From assembly GCA_022702545.1 (NCBI GenBank), contig JAHRBC010000006.1:186001-250000 (forward strand): a DNA stretch of 64,000 bases, given 5' to 3'. The position numbers were made by a program, and so were the translations under genes. Each line of letters starts with the position of its first letter. The stretch's first letter is position 1. Source of the DNA: Phycomyces nitens (taxonomy: Eukaryota; Mucoromycota; Mucoromycetes; Mucorales; Phycomycetaceae). Below are positions 50,360 through 61,299 of this stretch, piece by piece. Under the pieces are notes generated by a model. It was given only the letters and a program-made list of their open reading frames with translations. It had not been told where the DNA came from and searched no databases.

Positions 50360-51931
50360 TCAGCCAAACGAGCGCCCTTGGAGCTGAAATATTGCTGCTG
50401 CAATCTCACTGACCCAGACGGCCTGCTCATTGCGCGAGTCTGCCCTGAGAAGGTGTGCTTGAGAGGCGCATGATGAGAAAAAGGCACTCATGTCCCCTGA
50501 AAGCCTTTTAGGGGAGTCCTTGATAATGAACACTTGGAAGCAGTCTGGTCGGTTGGGTGCCTTGCAAACCCTTGCCCATCGAAGGTCTATCTTGCCTTTA
50601 AACAAGAGGCCAGTGTCGCACACACTGCAGTACAAGAGCATGTCGCTCAGTAAGATAAATGTACGACGTTCGTCCTGACCTGCGCCATAACCCCCTGTGC
50701 CAACACTTGTAAGAAACCCGCGCATGATAAAAGAGCGCTCGGGTACTTTGAGAAGGAACGGACAGTTCCGAATGGACCTACTTAGATCGGCAAGCTGGCC
50801 GATGTTGTGGCAGGCTTTGGTCCTAAGAACTGATCAGCATTAGGATCCCAAGGCAGCCCTACCAGTTACCTTTTCTGAAAACTAAGCTCAAGATATTTTG
50901 CAAACGACAGACATCGGTCCAGATTCCTGGCGTCTGGGTGGTTTGGGTCTGTGCTGTGGATAAGATTGCTGAGAATGGCTGTGTATCTCGGGAGGGCATA
51001 GAGTGGCAGGTCAAGGAGCCGGCACAGATGAGTGAGGCCGAGTCCCTCTACAGACGCCTTTGTGAAGGAGGATGAGGATTGTTTAATGAACATCTTGTTC
51101 TTACCTGCACATATCTCTTTGTATGCGTAGACCGACCAAGGCGCTCTAGAATCCCGGCGGCCAAGGAATAGTTTTCGATATATTCCATCAAAGGCCTCAT
51201 CATCTCTTGAAACTTGATAACATTAACCAAAGTATGATTGTATAGTTTAACTTACTGTGTTGTGGGCAATGTCTGATATTAGTTGAGTGGGTCCCCAAAC
51301 ACGAAACCTAGAAGCTTATTTAGTCTCGATCCATAGCCCATATTTCCTCACCGTCTGGTCAAGTTCTTTACAAATCGCCCACTGATTTCAACCAAGTCTT
51401 CTAGGTTTCCAAACAGTGTCTCGATGTCTTCTAGGCCAACATCGGGTTTAGAAAGAAAGTGGCGCCCAGAGGATCGACGGACATGGTTTAGCAGCGGTCG
51501 CTTAAAGTATTCAAGAGCAACTTGGAGCTGTAGCAAATAGTCGGCCTCAGACTCAAATAACTTTCGTACAATTAGCTCACGGTTACGATATCTCGCTTCG
51601 TCGATCTCTATAGAGTGGTTAATGAAGTCTATTGACATTTTCGAGACTGCTTACCAAATGGCTGCACATCAACCTCGTGCTCAAACTCAGCGTAGAGTTC
51701 ATCAATCACAGACATGTCAGCCATCAATGGAAAGTAATAAAAAGGGTCCATGATTTCCAGCTTGTAATCTGGGCATTCTATGTTATGAATAGTTTTATAG
51801 ACATCATAAATGCTGTGCATAGTGGTCGAACTGATAGATCGATTGTTTAATTGGCCATAGGCACCAGACTTTTCACATAGTGTGGCCGTGCTGCTGTAGA
51901 ATGTCAAGGCAGACAACTTTTTTTTTAACAT
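50360..51931 (-). CDS. Rho guanine-nucleotide exchange factor (DH-PH)
   Basis: Six exons on minus: 51655-51931, 51352-51607, 51256-51307, 51105-51212, 50870-51057, 50360-50822; about 447 residues, all phases consistent. Seen: a DH domain from about residue 98: RELIVRKLFESEADYLLQLQ (CR1-like), then FGNLEDLVEISGRFVKNL (CR2), MEYIENYSLAAGIL, and the CR3 helix LCRLLDLPLYALPRYTAILS. A PH domain follows: FIMRGFLTSVG, RRTFILLSDMLLYCSV, and the C-terminal helix WVSEIAAAIFQL. Known role: activating Rho-family GTPases (Rho1/Cdc42/Rac) at membranes during polarity and wall growth; which GTPase cannot be told. The N-terminal 95 residues have no recognised domain. The start is the first ATG of the frame (51931). 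Confidence 0.88.
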
Positions 51932-54900
51932 CAAAAGATTTCTAGGGCAATGCGATGTTTATAGTAGTTCCAAGGGTAGCGGTTACTGTGGGGAGAAGAA
52001 GAACCAAAAAAAAATATCAAGGTAAATGGAGAAAGGCTTGGGATTTATAAGTTGCACCACAGAAACTTAAAGCAGGGAGAAACTGTGGGGAGGATTTGGG
52101 GGATAACAGTAAAGAGCAATGTGTTCTTGGGCATTAGACATCAATAGTAATAAAAATAAAAGTTTATTAGTAAGCTAAAAGGTACAAAGGTGGGCTTGTT
52201 CATCGAAGCTTTTCTTACCAAAAATATGATTTCAAAAGTGTGCAGGATGGTACTATTCCGTATTCCAAGCCAATACTGAATATATACATTTACGTATATA
52301 GAGATGGAGCAAGAGAATAGCTCTCCTATATCCAACTCCCTTTTTCATGTAGATTAATGTTAAAAGATGTTGATTTATTAGAATAAATACACTGTCATTT
52401 CATGTGTTTCTTGTTTATTAAAAAGGGGAAGATTGTCTCAAAACTTTTTAGAGACGAGCCGATCCAACAGCAAAGATTTGTCTTGATACCGAGTGTTTTC
52501 AATTGATACCAAATCATATTATATTTTTAGTTATAATCTGCGGTTATTCTATTGAGCTAAAATACGGATAGTTTACCGATGGTCCCGCCACTAACCCTAT
52601 TGTGCTCATCTGTCTTCCAAGTTTGCGGTTATCCCGGTGAGAACAAAACATCGTCAAATGGATAGAGATCCCTTTTTTTTTGTGGTGGTGGCCACTATTT
52701 AAAGGGACTCGAGGCAATAAGGTTTAATTAAGTAGATAATACAGGCAGGCAGGCAGGCTCTTAACAAAGCAGTGATATTTCCATAGATATGCTTTTGCCT
52801 ATCTAGATATACTGATTGATGCTGGCTATCCGCTATAAACATTCTCGATTTCCAACTTATATGAGTTCAAATGTCTCTAGATCATGATAAACGCCACTTT
52901 TCAAAGAGGGGTCATTTATGTTATCTAGATATGCAGATGTGGAGACCTATTGACCAACCGTAAATCTATTGATATCAAGAGCTCAAGTAATGTTTGTTAT
53001 ATCTCAAGCCAGAAAAAAAAAGTTGATATGCAGAGACGGACATGATATTTCCCAATATTTCCTCTGAATGATTGCAAATAATATGTAACAAGACAAATTC
53101 ATTGGATATTCATCTAGGACTTCTGTGCATATTAAACCTTTTCTTTGCAACTCAAATAATGTACGTTTGGATTATTTATATATTCTTTGCATAGGAGTAA
53201 ATTACATTGCCATTATGGCTAGCAAATGGTGTTTTGGTCCCAATGGTGTGGAATATGGATCTCTAGATCATGCATACCCCTGTAGATACACCAGCCTAAA
53301 TCCATTCGCCTTTACATATGCTTCTTTTGGATTTAGAGAGTCATATTAATATTTTGGCTATTTATTATTGAACAGACAATTATCCAACTTCATTTGAAAC
53401 TCTCCCATTTTTGTCAATCTGTCCTTTTAGTTGGATATCATAAAGACACTAGGGAGACAGAAAACAATAGTATCTAATCGTATAATTCTGGAAACATGGC
53501 CTGTTGGTCAAAACACGCAAGTTCCCAACCAAGCATGTTCATCCAACACCAGCCCTATCATGACACCCTGCTTATAATATTTTCTCTTTTATGAATATAT
53601 ATCTTTCACGATGCAGAAAAAGGAGGCCTGGCTTCAAACACTTTTGGCTCTTTTTTGAATTATTCAAAATATTCCAAAGGGATATCAGAATCCATCAGCC
53701 TCGGGGTTCATCACCCAATAAGCTTTGCAAGTGTGTACTTTATATTTATATCATTCTTTTAATAGCTAGATTCAGATATGATATACAATACAATAGAATA
53801 CAATACAATACGAGTGTTTGCCAGCCAAAATACTCTAGTCCCATTTTGTATCATCCTTACTCTATCACCTAATTGATATACGAATCATAAGAATAATAGC
53901 ACCAGCCATTTGAGCTACAAGATCGCTAGTATTTTTTTTATAAATAAATAAAGATGTCTATGATGATGATAATAAGAATAAGAATAATCAACTCATCAGC
54001 CATCGTATGATGCAAAATCTCACTTTTAACCTACCCAATTCCAAACCTGCCCATTATACCCTTATCCAGCACCTTTTGCGTGAATTTATTTTATATGACA
54101 TATATATATATATTGTACAGAATATATTGTACAAGTTGGAAATGAGAATATTTATCAATATGAAATGCATGATTATAAATATATAACAATTTTAATATAG
54201 GAATATTAATATAATATAGCCATTTTCTTTCCAAAAAACAACTATTTTTTAAAGTATATACACACATTTAAAAGACTTTGGGGCTACTAGAGTATCTTTT
54301 ACCTTTATTCTCATTGTCACTTGTAAGAATTTTAGGCATTTACAGTTACGCCTTCTTATATACTTGCCCTGAAAATGTAAATAAAGTGTTTATTAAAAGG
54401 CATTGTATTATTTCCAGGCAATAATTAAAGACTTTGGTCTAGTTTTATTTTCCAGATGCGTTATTTAATTATGTGCATTTATTCATTTTTTAAAAAAAAA
54501 TTGACTTTTTATCAAAAAGCACAGATTGATATTTGCCCATTAGTTTAAATATCGTATTTTATATATTTATACAGCACACGAGTACCAAGAAAAATACATT
54601 AAGATATTTTTCTTTTTCTTTTGTAAAAAAAATGGTGATTGTCTTTAATTGATGGTATAGGTAGATTTAGACATCTCTCTCTTTTAAGAGTGATGAATCT
54701 TTGTTTATACATACTTTTTGGCTGCCAAACCAACCTATTGCAGCTACAATGGTTATATAGATAGGAAGCTATGAAGTCCATATTTCTAATAAAGTATATC
54801 TGCTGCAAATTTATTTAATCATTAATGAATCATTGAACATGGCTTATAAAACACAAAGTTGAATATGGATAAATGTGTATAGTATAGCTGTGAATACAGA

Positions 54901-54959
54901 GGAAGTATATTATCTTGTGTGTATCTAGTATATTTTTACATCTATGTTTGGCTAGTTAT
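51932..54959. other. Gene desert before the inverted-repeat locus
   Basis: About 3 kb, AT-rich, with no recognised gene. Small simple repeats: GGCA x4 (52743-52757), ACAAT/ATACA pentamers (53778-53812) and TA runs (54101-54113). The open frames 53125-53349 and 53591-53872 lack domain features. Confidence 0.4.
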
Positions 54960-55009
54960 CATGGTGCCTGACATTATTTAAACTTATCCAACATATCTTG
55001 TTACTAACA

Positions 55010-55803
55010 AGTTTAGGAATCACGGTCTTCATTTCGGAGCCAAGGATATCAATGTTACCCCTTTGCCAGTCAATATATCGTATGTTGTTGTTTTTTCTTG
55101 CACAACTTTAGTCCTAAATTCGAAATGAATTTTTTATGGCGTTTTAATAAAGATGTACAATATATTCTTAAAGGAGAGAGAGAGGGGGGGAATAGGAGGT
55201 TTACTGGGCCAACTATTTGGTAATCCCGATAAACTTTTAAAGAAAAATAACTCGCTCTCCCTCGTCTTTAATTGCTATTAAAATGAAGTATTACTTTAAA
55301 ATATCCTCAAGTATTGTTTTTATTGGTTTATAAGAAAGTATGAGGATAATTATGACTGTAGTGGAGTATTCAAGAGTATCGTATATTAATAAAAATTTGA
55401 AATTGTGAAATTGTGAAATTGTGAAATCTCGATTTTCTGCATATTAATTTTATTACCATTTTTGCACAATCTAGAAAGTCAAGTTCTGGGCATTGTTGGA
55501 GATTTGATTGGTCAGAATACTGGCACATTTGCCCACACGACATCTACAGCTGTGTGCAGGCATGGGGTTAGATTTGGACAATTGGCTAGAGATTATTATT
55601 ATTGTTGTTGGATCAGACATTATTCTATAATGAATTGATTTGATTTGATTTGATTTTTTTAGATAATTGTTTTATTTCAAAAAGGGTATTGGATATGCTA
55701 CACTAGCAGATACAAGAATTGGAGGAGTATACAAGGAGAATGGGATGAAGAGTGTGAACAGAAAGAACAAAGAGGTCCGGCCATGGTTGTTGATTGCTTA
55801 TTC
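55010..55803 (+). pseudogene. Decayed gene remnant converging on the left-arm small gene
   Basis: Three coding-like pieces in plus orientation, each bordered by splice-like signals: 55016-55079 (HGLHFGAKDINVTPLPVNI after TTTAG and before GTATGT), about 55473-55600 (SQVLGIVGDLIGQNTGTFAH, then STAVCRHGVRFGQLARD), and 55680-55803 (KGIGYATLADTRIGGVYKEN on to an in-frame TAA). I do not recognise the family. The second and third pieces lie inside the left arm of the inverted repeat and so also exist, inverted, in the right arm; the first does not. No start codon or full frame was found, so it is probably a broken gene. Confidence 0.4.
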
Positions 55804-55825
55804 ATAAATCTTATTAAAGATGGGC

Positions 55826-56029
55826 TTAGATGCCACCACAGCTGCGGCCAACATCGACACCGAGGCCATTGTTAATTTTGCGCCACTGAGCATCACGGGC
55901 AGATCCATTGAGAGACATGAGGTGGGAATGGGCCTGTGCTGGCTGGGCAGAAGAGCGAATGTAGGCTGCCATTCCATAGGCTGAGACAGCAGGGACAAGG
56001 AGGTAAGAAGCAGAGCGAAGGGCAGGCAT
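55826..56029 (-). CDS. 67-residue unrecognised protein, left-arm copy
   Basis: Intronless frame MPALRSASYLLVPAVSAYGM onward, identical in protein and apparently in DNA to the copy at 59448-59651. Seen: a hydrophobic N-terminal segment (residues 5-22) that could be a membrane anchor or targeting sequence, a polar middle, and a C-terminal block GLGVDVGRSCGGI. Codons are strongly biased to C-ending ones (CGC, CTC, GTC, GCC), unlike the surrounding AT-rich DNA, and a TATA box lies 67 bp upstream; together these argue for a real, well-expressed gene. Function unknown. The single Cys four residues from the end has CaaX position but glycine instead of aliphatic residues, so prenylation is unlikely. 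Confidence 0.75.
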   Translation of the reverse strand: MPALRSASYLLVPAVSAYGMAAYIRSSAQPAQAHSHLMSLNGSARDAQWRKINNGLGVDVGRSCGGI

Positions 56030-56095
56030 GTTGATGTGTTATTGTTGTTTGGTTGAAAGATAGAGGTAAAAAAAAAAAAAGGTAAAGAGTGAGGG

Positions 56096-56103
56096 TTTAT
56101 ATA
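56096..56103 (-). promoter_or_regulatory. TATA box of left-arm small gene
   Basis: TATATAAA on minus, about 67 bp upstream of the ATG; mirrored exactly in the right arm. Confidence 0.7.
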
Positions 56104-56254
56104 CAATCAGGCCGGTGTACCCGATCCTTCCCCACAGTCTGCTTATCAAAGACCCTATGTCGGAACCTGTATCTGCACCACCACATTGCCTTTACAAAAT
56201 AAAATAACGTTTAGCTAATCGATTAATCTCGGACAAGTATTATCGATATAGTCG

Positions 56255-56320
56255 GGCCATCGGACTCCTGTATCGGACTACTCCATCGGACTACTGCACC
56301 GGACCCAGTAGTTTTACCGG
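56255..56320. repeat. GTCCG-motif cluster, left arm
   Basis: Five irregularly spaced copies of CGGAC (GTCCG on the other strand), three of them ATCGGACT, within about 65 bp, 225-290 bp upstream of the small gene. Mirrored at about 59157-59222 in the right arm. It could be a cluster of binding sites or a decayed minisatellite. Confidence 0.6.
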
Positions 56321-56619
56321 ACCCCTATCGATCTCGAGTCCAACTAGCCGTCTAATTAGAGTTTGTGTGGCGTGACTGATTGAATCAGATTCCTTGTTGA
56401 CAGTGACGTCTGGAAAACTAACTTATCGATTTCTAAAGTAAATAGAAAAAAAAAACATGGTCTGTTTAATTTATAATCAGAGCTAAAAAAAAATAAACTA
56501 TAGTTTTTCACAGCATTTTGTGCTTTAAATTTGGCTATATTTTTGGGCAATTAGATTCAGGCTTACAGTATAGTATATATGGCAGCGTATTATCGGAGTT
56601 AATCACAAGAACATATGGT

Positions 56620-58857
56620 AAATCCCATACTGTGTTTATTGTGCAAAGGAGGTCTCCAGCTTAGAGGAAGGGGACATCTCCGCTGAAACGTCATAAACAC
56701 CATATATAGAAGGGCCCTTCTAATTCTTTATTGGATGACGCTGCTGGAGCTGTTTGCTAGACCAATTCAGGTTGGCCGTAACCTTTCATTTGATGGAGGC
56801 TGATAAAGCAGGAAGATGTCGGACGATACAGGAAGCGCTCTGTGGATATGGTAATAAAAGGATGGTTTGTGTATAAGGGAGTACTATATCTTTAAAGCGT
56901 GCTATAGGGGGCATGGTACAAGACATGTTTAATCTGGGAACCTCACATGGAGAATAGAGTATGGTATTGAGTATATTGAAACTGACATATTTGAATCTGT
57001 CTACCATTTCTTGGCTATATTTCAGAGCATAAAGGCTTATTTAATAGCAATATCTACTTCTTGTACCCTCAATTATGGTCATATTCTCCTAATAACCAAC
57101 AAGAAGTACCTGGTGCCTATTTCCAATCTGATTAAAGGTCAAGGAATAGGTTTTGGTCTTCTTGTCAGTGATCAATCGCCGATAGGATACCAAATATTTG
57201 GATCGGTTTCATTGGACGATTGCAATTCCCGATTAGTTTATATAGGCAATTCATAAATCAGCATGTTGTGTAACCACATGCCTCCAAATAAGGGCGGTTT
57301 TTACTATTGGATAACGAGGAGTCCTTGGAAACATACTCTCTGCCATACATCATTTATCTTTTGATTCATTATACTTTGTATCATGAGTATTTTCTCTATA
57401 ATGCCTCAAATTATGGTGTAAGGGTGCAACATACATAAAGACAGATGATTATTTTGAGAGGGAATAGTATAATGGTAACTACAGTGATTATATTGGCCAT
57501 AACTTGCAGCGTTTGCCCTAGATAATGCTATCCACCAAACGTAATATTAACGGGGCTATCATTGTAAGTAAGGTCCTCTAGACTTATTTTGAGACTTGTT
57601 ATCAGTAAATATAATATGCATTGGAATTGAAGAAGCCAGTTATAAATAGCTTATAAAGGTCAAGATAAAGAGCTCATGTTATACGATGACAATAGCCGTA
57701 GATGCATACTTGTACTGGAACATCAACTTGATTTCAATAAATTTGAAAATATGAATTATGGCTGGATTGGCTGATATACTATGACTATTCTTGAATATGT
57801 TTTTGGCAAGATATTCAAGTTGATAATTGTGGAGAGTCTTGATATCGTTGTATTGATATCTTTGGATTATCTTGCAATGTCACTTTTCTAAATGCTATTG
57901 CTCAGATATTGTTAAATTGAGGTACCATAGGTCAGATCGAGGCGCCCAGACTATATTGATGCTGTAATTGATTCAATGGTAGTAGTATGATAGGCCCAAC
58001 TCAATATATAATATATTATTATCAAGTTAGAATCATATATATATCACTTGAAAACTACTTGGGATTCATATGCAGGGCCTTTATTTTTTGCAAGAAATAA
58101 TTGGATGAGTCCGAGCGAATTGATGGTTTTTACGGAAGGATAATCCTACAGACAAAGACAATGTCTGGTTTGCTCGTGCTGCTTATTAAGATAGTGTATT
58201 CCCTTTGTTTTATCAGCAAAAAAAGCTACTTTGTATTTGGGTGGATGATACTGACGCCCCAGACTTTATCACCATCTAACCTAGTTCAGCCAGAAATCAT
58301 CATCATTTTTATGTGTTGAAGGGTAGTTTGCCCATTGAATTCATGCCTTGATTTGTATGTTGTGTCCTGATAGTTACCACCGTCAAACTCCAAGGATCTT
58401 TGAGCCTGCTTGGTATCCCATTTGACAAGCTCTCCTGCAGTATCGCTGGCTAGCAATATTTACCAAGCTAATCTGGTTTAATTGTCAATTTTTTTTTCAC
58501 TCGACCCTGTTTTAAGCTGCAGACTACCTTTGGGATTGTCCGTTATGAGGGGTACATACACAAACCCGTCTTTACCCATTGCTTTTGAAAGTTGAGGTTG
58601 AAATCCCCTTTAGATCGGATAGATAGCTACTGAACCTTGAGGGCCGGTTTTTGAAGGATCAATGACGATGTGGTGCCTGATTTCTTGGCATATTTCAGCA
58701 CTGTGATATTGCTTGAAAATACTTGGAAAATCCATTTTTCGCATCTTTTTGTGTGAAAATATATGGAAAAAATTAGCTATACAGCCCTCACGCTTGTGGA
58801 CATTTGGTTTACTTGGTTTACTCTCTATTATTCAAACATAAAGTCTTGATATGGTTG
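56620..58857. other. Spacer of the inverted repeat with decayed coding sequence
   Basis: 2238 bp between the arms. On minus, several coding-like stretches occur: about 58561-58743 (MRKMDFPSIFKQYHSAEI, then HHIVIDPSKTGPQ and, past an intron-like gap, MGKDGFVYVPLITDNPKG), 58320-58450 (SDTAGELVKWDTKQAQRSLE, EFDGGNYQDTTYKSRHEF), and 58130-58290 with frameshifts (GDKVWGVSIIHPNTK, AFFADKTKGIHYLNKQHEQ). On plus, stretches at 57115-57256 and 57655-57780 also look coding. No complete frame and no family could be assigned; it is probably one or two broken genes. Confidence 0.4.
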
Positions 58858-59156
58858 ACCATATGTTCTTGTGATTAACTCCGATAATACGCTGCCATAT
58901 ATACTATACTGTAAGCCTGAATCTAATTGCCCAAAAATATAGCCAAATTTAAAGCACAAAATGCTGTGAAAAACTATAGTTTATTTTTTTTTAGCTCTGA
59001 TTATAAATTAAACAGACCATGTTTTTTTTTTCTATTTACTTTAGAAATCGATAAGTTAGTTTTCCAGACGTCACTGTCAACAAGGAATCTGATTCAATCA
59101 GTCACGCCACACAAACTCTAATTAGACGGCTAGTTGGACTCGAGATCGATAGGGGT

Positions 59157-59222
59157 CCGGTAAAACTACTGGGTCCGGTGCAGTAGTCCGATGGAGTAGT
59201 CCGATACAGGAGTCCGATGGCC
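59157..59222. repeat. GTCCG-motif cluster, right arm
   Basis: Mirror copy of the left-arm cluster: GGTCCGG twice and AGTCCGAT three times, about 225-290 bp upstream of the right small gene. Confidence 0.6.
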
Positions 59223-59373
59223 CGACTATATCGATAATACTTGTCCGAGATTAATCGATTAGCTAAACGTTATTTTATTTTGTAAAGGCAATGTGGTGGT
59301 GCAGATACAGGTTCCGACATAGGGTCTTTGATAAGCAGACTGTGGGGAAGGATCGGGTACACCGGCCTGATTG

Positions 59374-59381
59374 TATATAAA
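59374..59381 (+). promoter_or_regulatory. TATA box of right-arm small gene
   Basis: TATATAAA 67 bp upstream of the ATG at 59448, followed by a pyrimidine-rich leader (59384-59425) and ACAATAACACATCAACATG around the start, a good fungal initiation context. Confidence 0.7.
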
Positions 59382-59447
59382 CCCTCACTCTTTACCTTTT
59401 TTTTTTTTTACCTCTATCTTTCAACCAAACAACAATAACACATCAAC

Positions 59448-59651
59448 ATGCCTGCCCTTCGCTCTGCTTCTTACCTCCTTGTCCCTGCTGTCTCAGCCTA
59501 TGGAATGGCAGCCTACATTCGCTCTTCTGCCCAGCCAGCACAGGCCCATTCCCACCTCATGTCTCTCAATGGATCTGCCCGTGATGCTCAGTGGCGCAAA
59601 ATTAACAATGGCCTCGGTGTCGATGTTGGCCGCAGCTGTGGTGGCATCTAA
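59448..59651 (+). CDS. 67-residue unrecognised protein, right-arm copy
   Basis: Identical to the left-arm copy, including leader, TATA box and 3' region (AATAAA at about 59801). Described in order: hydrophobic N-terminal 22 residues, then AYIRSSAQPAQAHSHLMSLN, then GSARDAQWRKINNGLGVDVG and the terminal RSCGGI. Expression of both copies would double gene dosage. No known domain recognised. An overlapping longer frame from 59371 in another phase is a shadow that runs over the leader. Confidence 0.75.
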   Translation: MPALRSASYLLVPAVSAYGMAAYIRSSAQPAQAHSHLMSLNGSARDAQWRKINNGLGVDVGRSCGGI

Positions 59652-60339
59652 GCCCATCTTTAATAAGATTTATGAATAAGCAATCAACAACCATGGCCGG
59701 ACCTCTTTGTTCTTTCTGTTCACACTCTTCATCCCATTCTCCTTGTATACTCCTCCAATTCTTGTATCTGCTAGTGTAGCATATCCAATACCCTTTTTGA
59801 AATAAAACAATTATCTAAAAAAATCAAATCAAATCAAATCAATTCATTATAGAATAATGTCTGATCCAACAACAATAATAATAATCTCTAGCCAATTGTC
59901 CAAATCTAACCCCATGCCTGCACACAGCTGTAGATGTCGTGTGGGCAAATGTGCCAGTATTCTGACCAATCAAATCTCCAACAATGCCCAGAACTTGACT
60001 TTCTAGATTGTGCAAAAATGGTAATAAAATTAATATGCAGAAAATCGAGATTTCACAATTTCACAATTTCAAATTTTTATTAATAAACGAGTGCTATTTA
60101 TTATCAGAACAGACAAGGGAGATTATACGGTTAAGAAGGGAATGTCGTTATGAATTTATAAGAGGAGGTTAATCCATTCCACTTTGAAACATTAACCAAC
60201 ATTAGAAACTACTGCGAACCTCAGGAACCAGACCGAGAATCGCAAATTGAAGACCTAGATACTGGAATGAAAGACATTATAAATCTTGTAAGAAAAAAGT
60301 AACTAATCAACAGATTGGATATAATAAATATACTAGTAA

Positions 60340-61107
60340 GAAGCTCCTTTTGTGTACTATAATGAGCAAATCTTTATAGTCTGCAAAGCCTGGAAGACTA
60401 GCTAATGACATCGCGGAACGAACAGCACAAAAGTGGATAAAAAGGCTTTAAACAAGATAAAGATTGGGATATAGTTGACAAACAAACGAATAAAGTAAAT
60501 ACAAAGTCAAGCTAACTTGATAATAAGTACAAGGTTCGCTTGATCAACTTTTTACAATAAGTATCCTCAAGCTCGAGCGAGTGATGCCGTTGTATCTCTT
60601 ACCGAGAAGTTCGGAAACTTTGGTTTGAAGAATTCCAATGTTCAAACTTTCTCGAAAGACGAATTCAATCTCTTATTCAAAAGAATATCCCATAATACTG
60701 TAGTAAGAAATGGCAAATACAAGCTTGGGAATCGAAAAGCACGGGTTGAGAACTTGCAATTTATGCATATATCTTGAACGAAATGGTCTTATACAAGGAG
60801 ATAATAGGGTATTACTTAATTATGGCTAATATTCCCAGTCATAAAACCGATGGAATAAATGAAATGATCAGAAGGTGAGGATATAAGTGTGTACATCTCC
60901 ATTCCTACTCTCCTAAACTCAACCAAAATCAAGAATTTTTGGACAGTGGTTAAGAACAAGGTCAAACAAAGCACATTTGATCAGAATAACGATTTAATAA
61001 CCAGAACAATAGAAGTTTACAGCTCTGTTTCTCCTAAGCATCCCAGAAAATTTGTCCAACGCTCTTCAGACACTTTTGAAAAGTGTTTGATGAATGGACA
61101 TATTTAA
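60340..61107 (+). pseudogene. Decayed IS630/Tc1-like transposase, element A
   Basis: Pieces of one transposase in order, in shifting frames. An N-terminal helix-turn-helix-like ANDIAERTAQKWIKRL (about 60400-60450) is followed by stops. Then comes SDAVVSLTEKFGNFGLKNSN (about 60580-60640), the usual SLTEKFANF-type block of fungal IS630-like enzymes. The C-terminus (about 60890-61107) holds TKIKNFWTVVKNKVKQSTFD, then RTIEVYSSVSPKHPRKFVQR and FEKCLMNGHI. The catalytic D...D region is lost or unrecognisable. The normal NPIENFW is changed to STKIKNFW, losing the third acidic catalytic residue. Confidence 0.6.
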
Positions 61108-61299
61108 CTACTTTATTTATCCGAAAATAGTCACCCTTTGGAGATAAAATAACCGCCCTTTTATACAGTATTCCCAGTGTCAACTGGTAAGTTTATCGAA
61201 AAAAAACTGGCCAAGATCATAGCACTGCTTTTTGTGCACTGAATTGGATAAGAAATATTTACTTTATTAAATTGGCTCCTTATTTTTACAGTCTTTGGA

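Larger units (their letters stand above)
55384..56619. repeat. Left arm of near-perfect large inverted repeat
   Basis: 1236 bp whose reverse complement equals 58858-60085. Checked directly: both ends, homopolymer lengths, three short trinucleotide or tetranucleotide runs and all encoded peptides agree. The only difference found is three copies of GAAATTGT (left, 55398-55425) against two (right). Outside the arms similarity stops abruptly on both sides. Confidence 0.93.
58858..60085. repeat. Right arm of near-perfect large inverted repeat
   Basis: 1228 bp, the reverse complement of 55384-56619 less one 8-bp GAAATTGT unit. The proximal end is sharp (ACCATATGTTC shared, bases before it different) and so is the distal end (TATTAATA shared, sequence after it different). 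Confidence 0.93.

Noticed and set aside
53591..53872. 93-residue frame on plus
   Set aside because: No conserved motif, ends in pentanucleotide repeats and has no neighbouring exon signals.
55798..56106. 102-residue frame on minus in the left arm and its copy at 59371-59679 on plus
   Set aside because: It overlaps the 67-residue gene in another phase, runs across its leader and TATA region, lacks biased codon use and starts inside the promoter.
56356..56550. 64-residue frame in the arm (copy at 58927-59121)
   Set aside because: Lys/Phe-rich translation of A/T tracts, no start context, no biased codons; identical only because the arms are identical.
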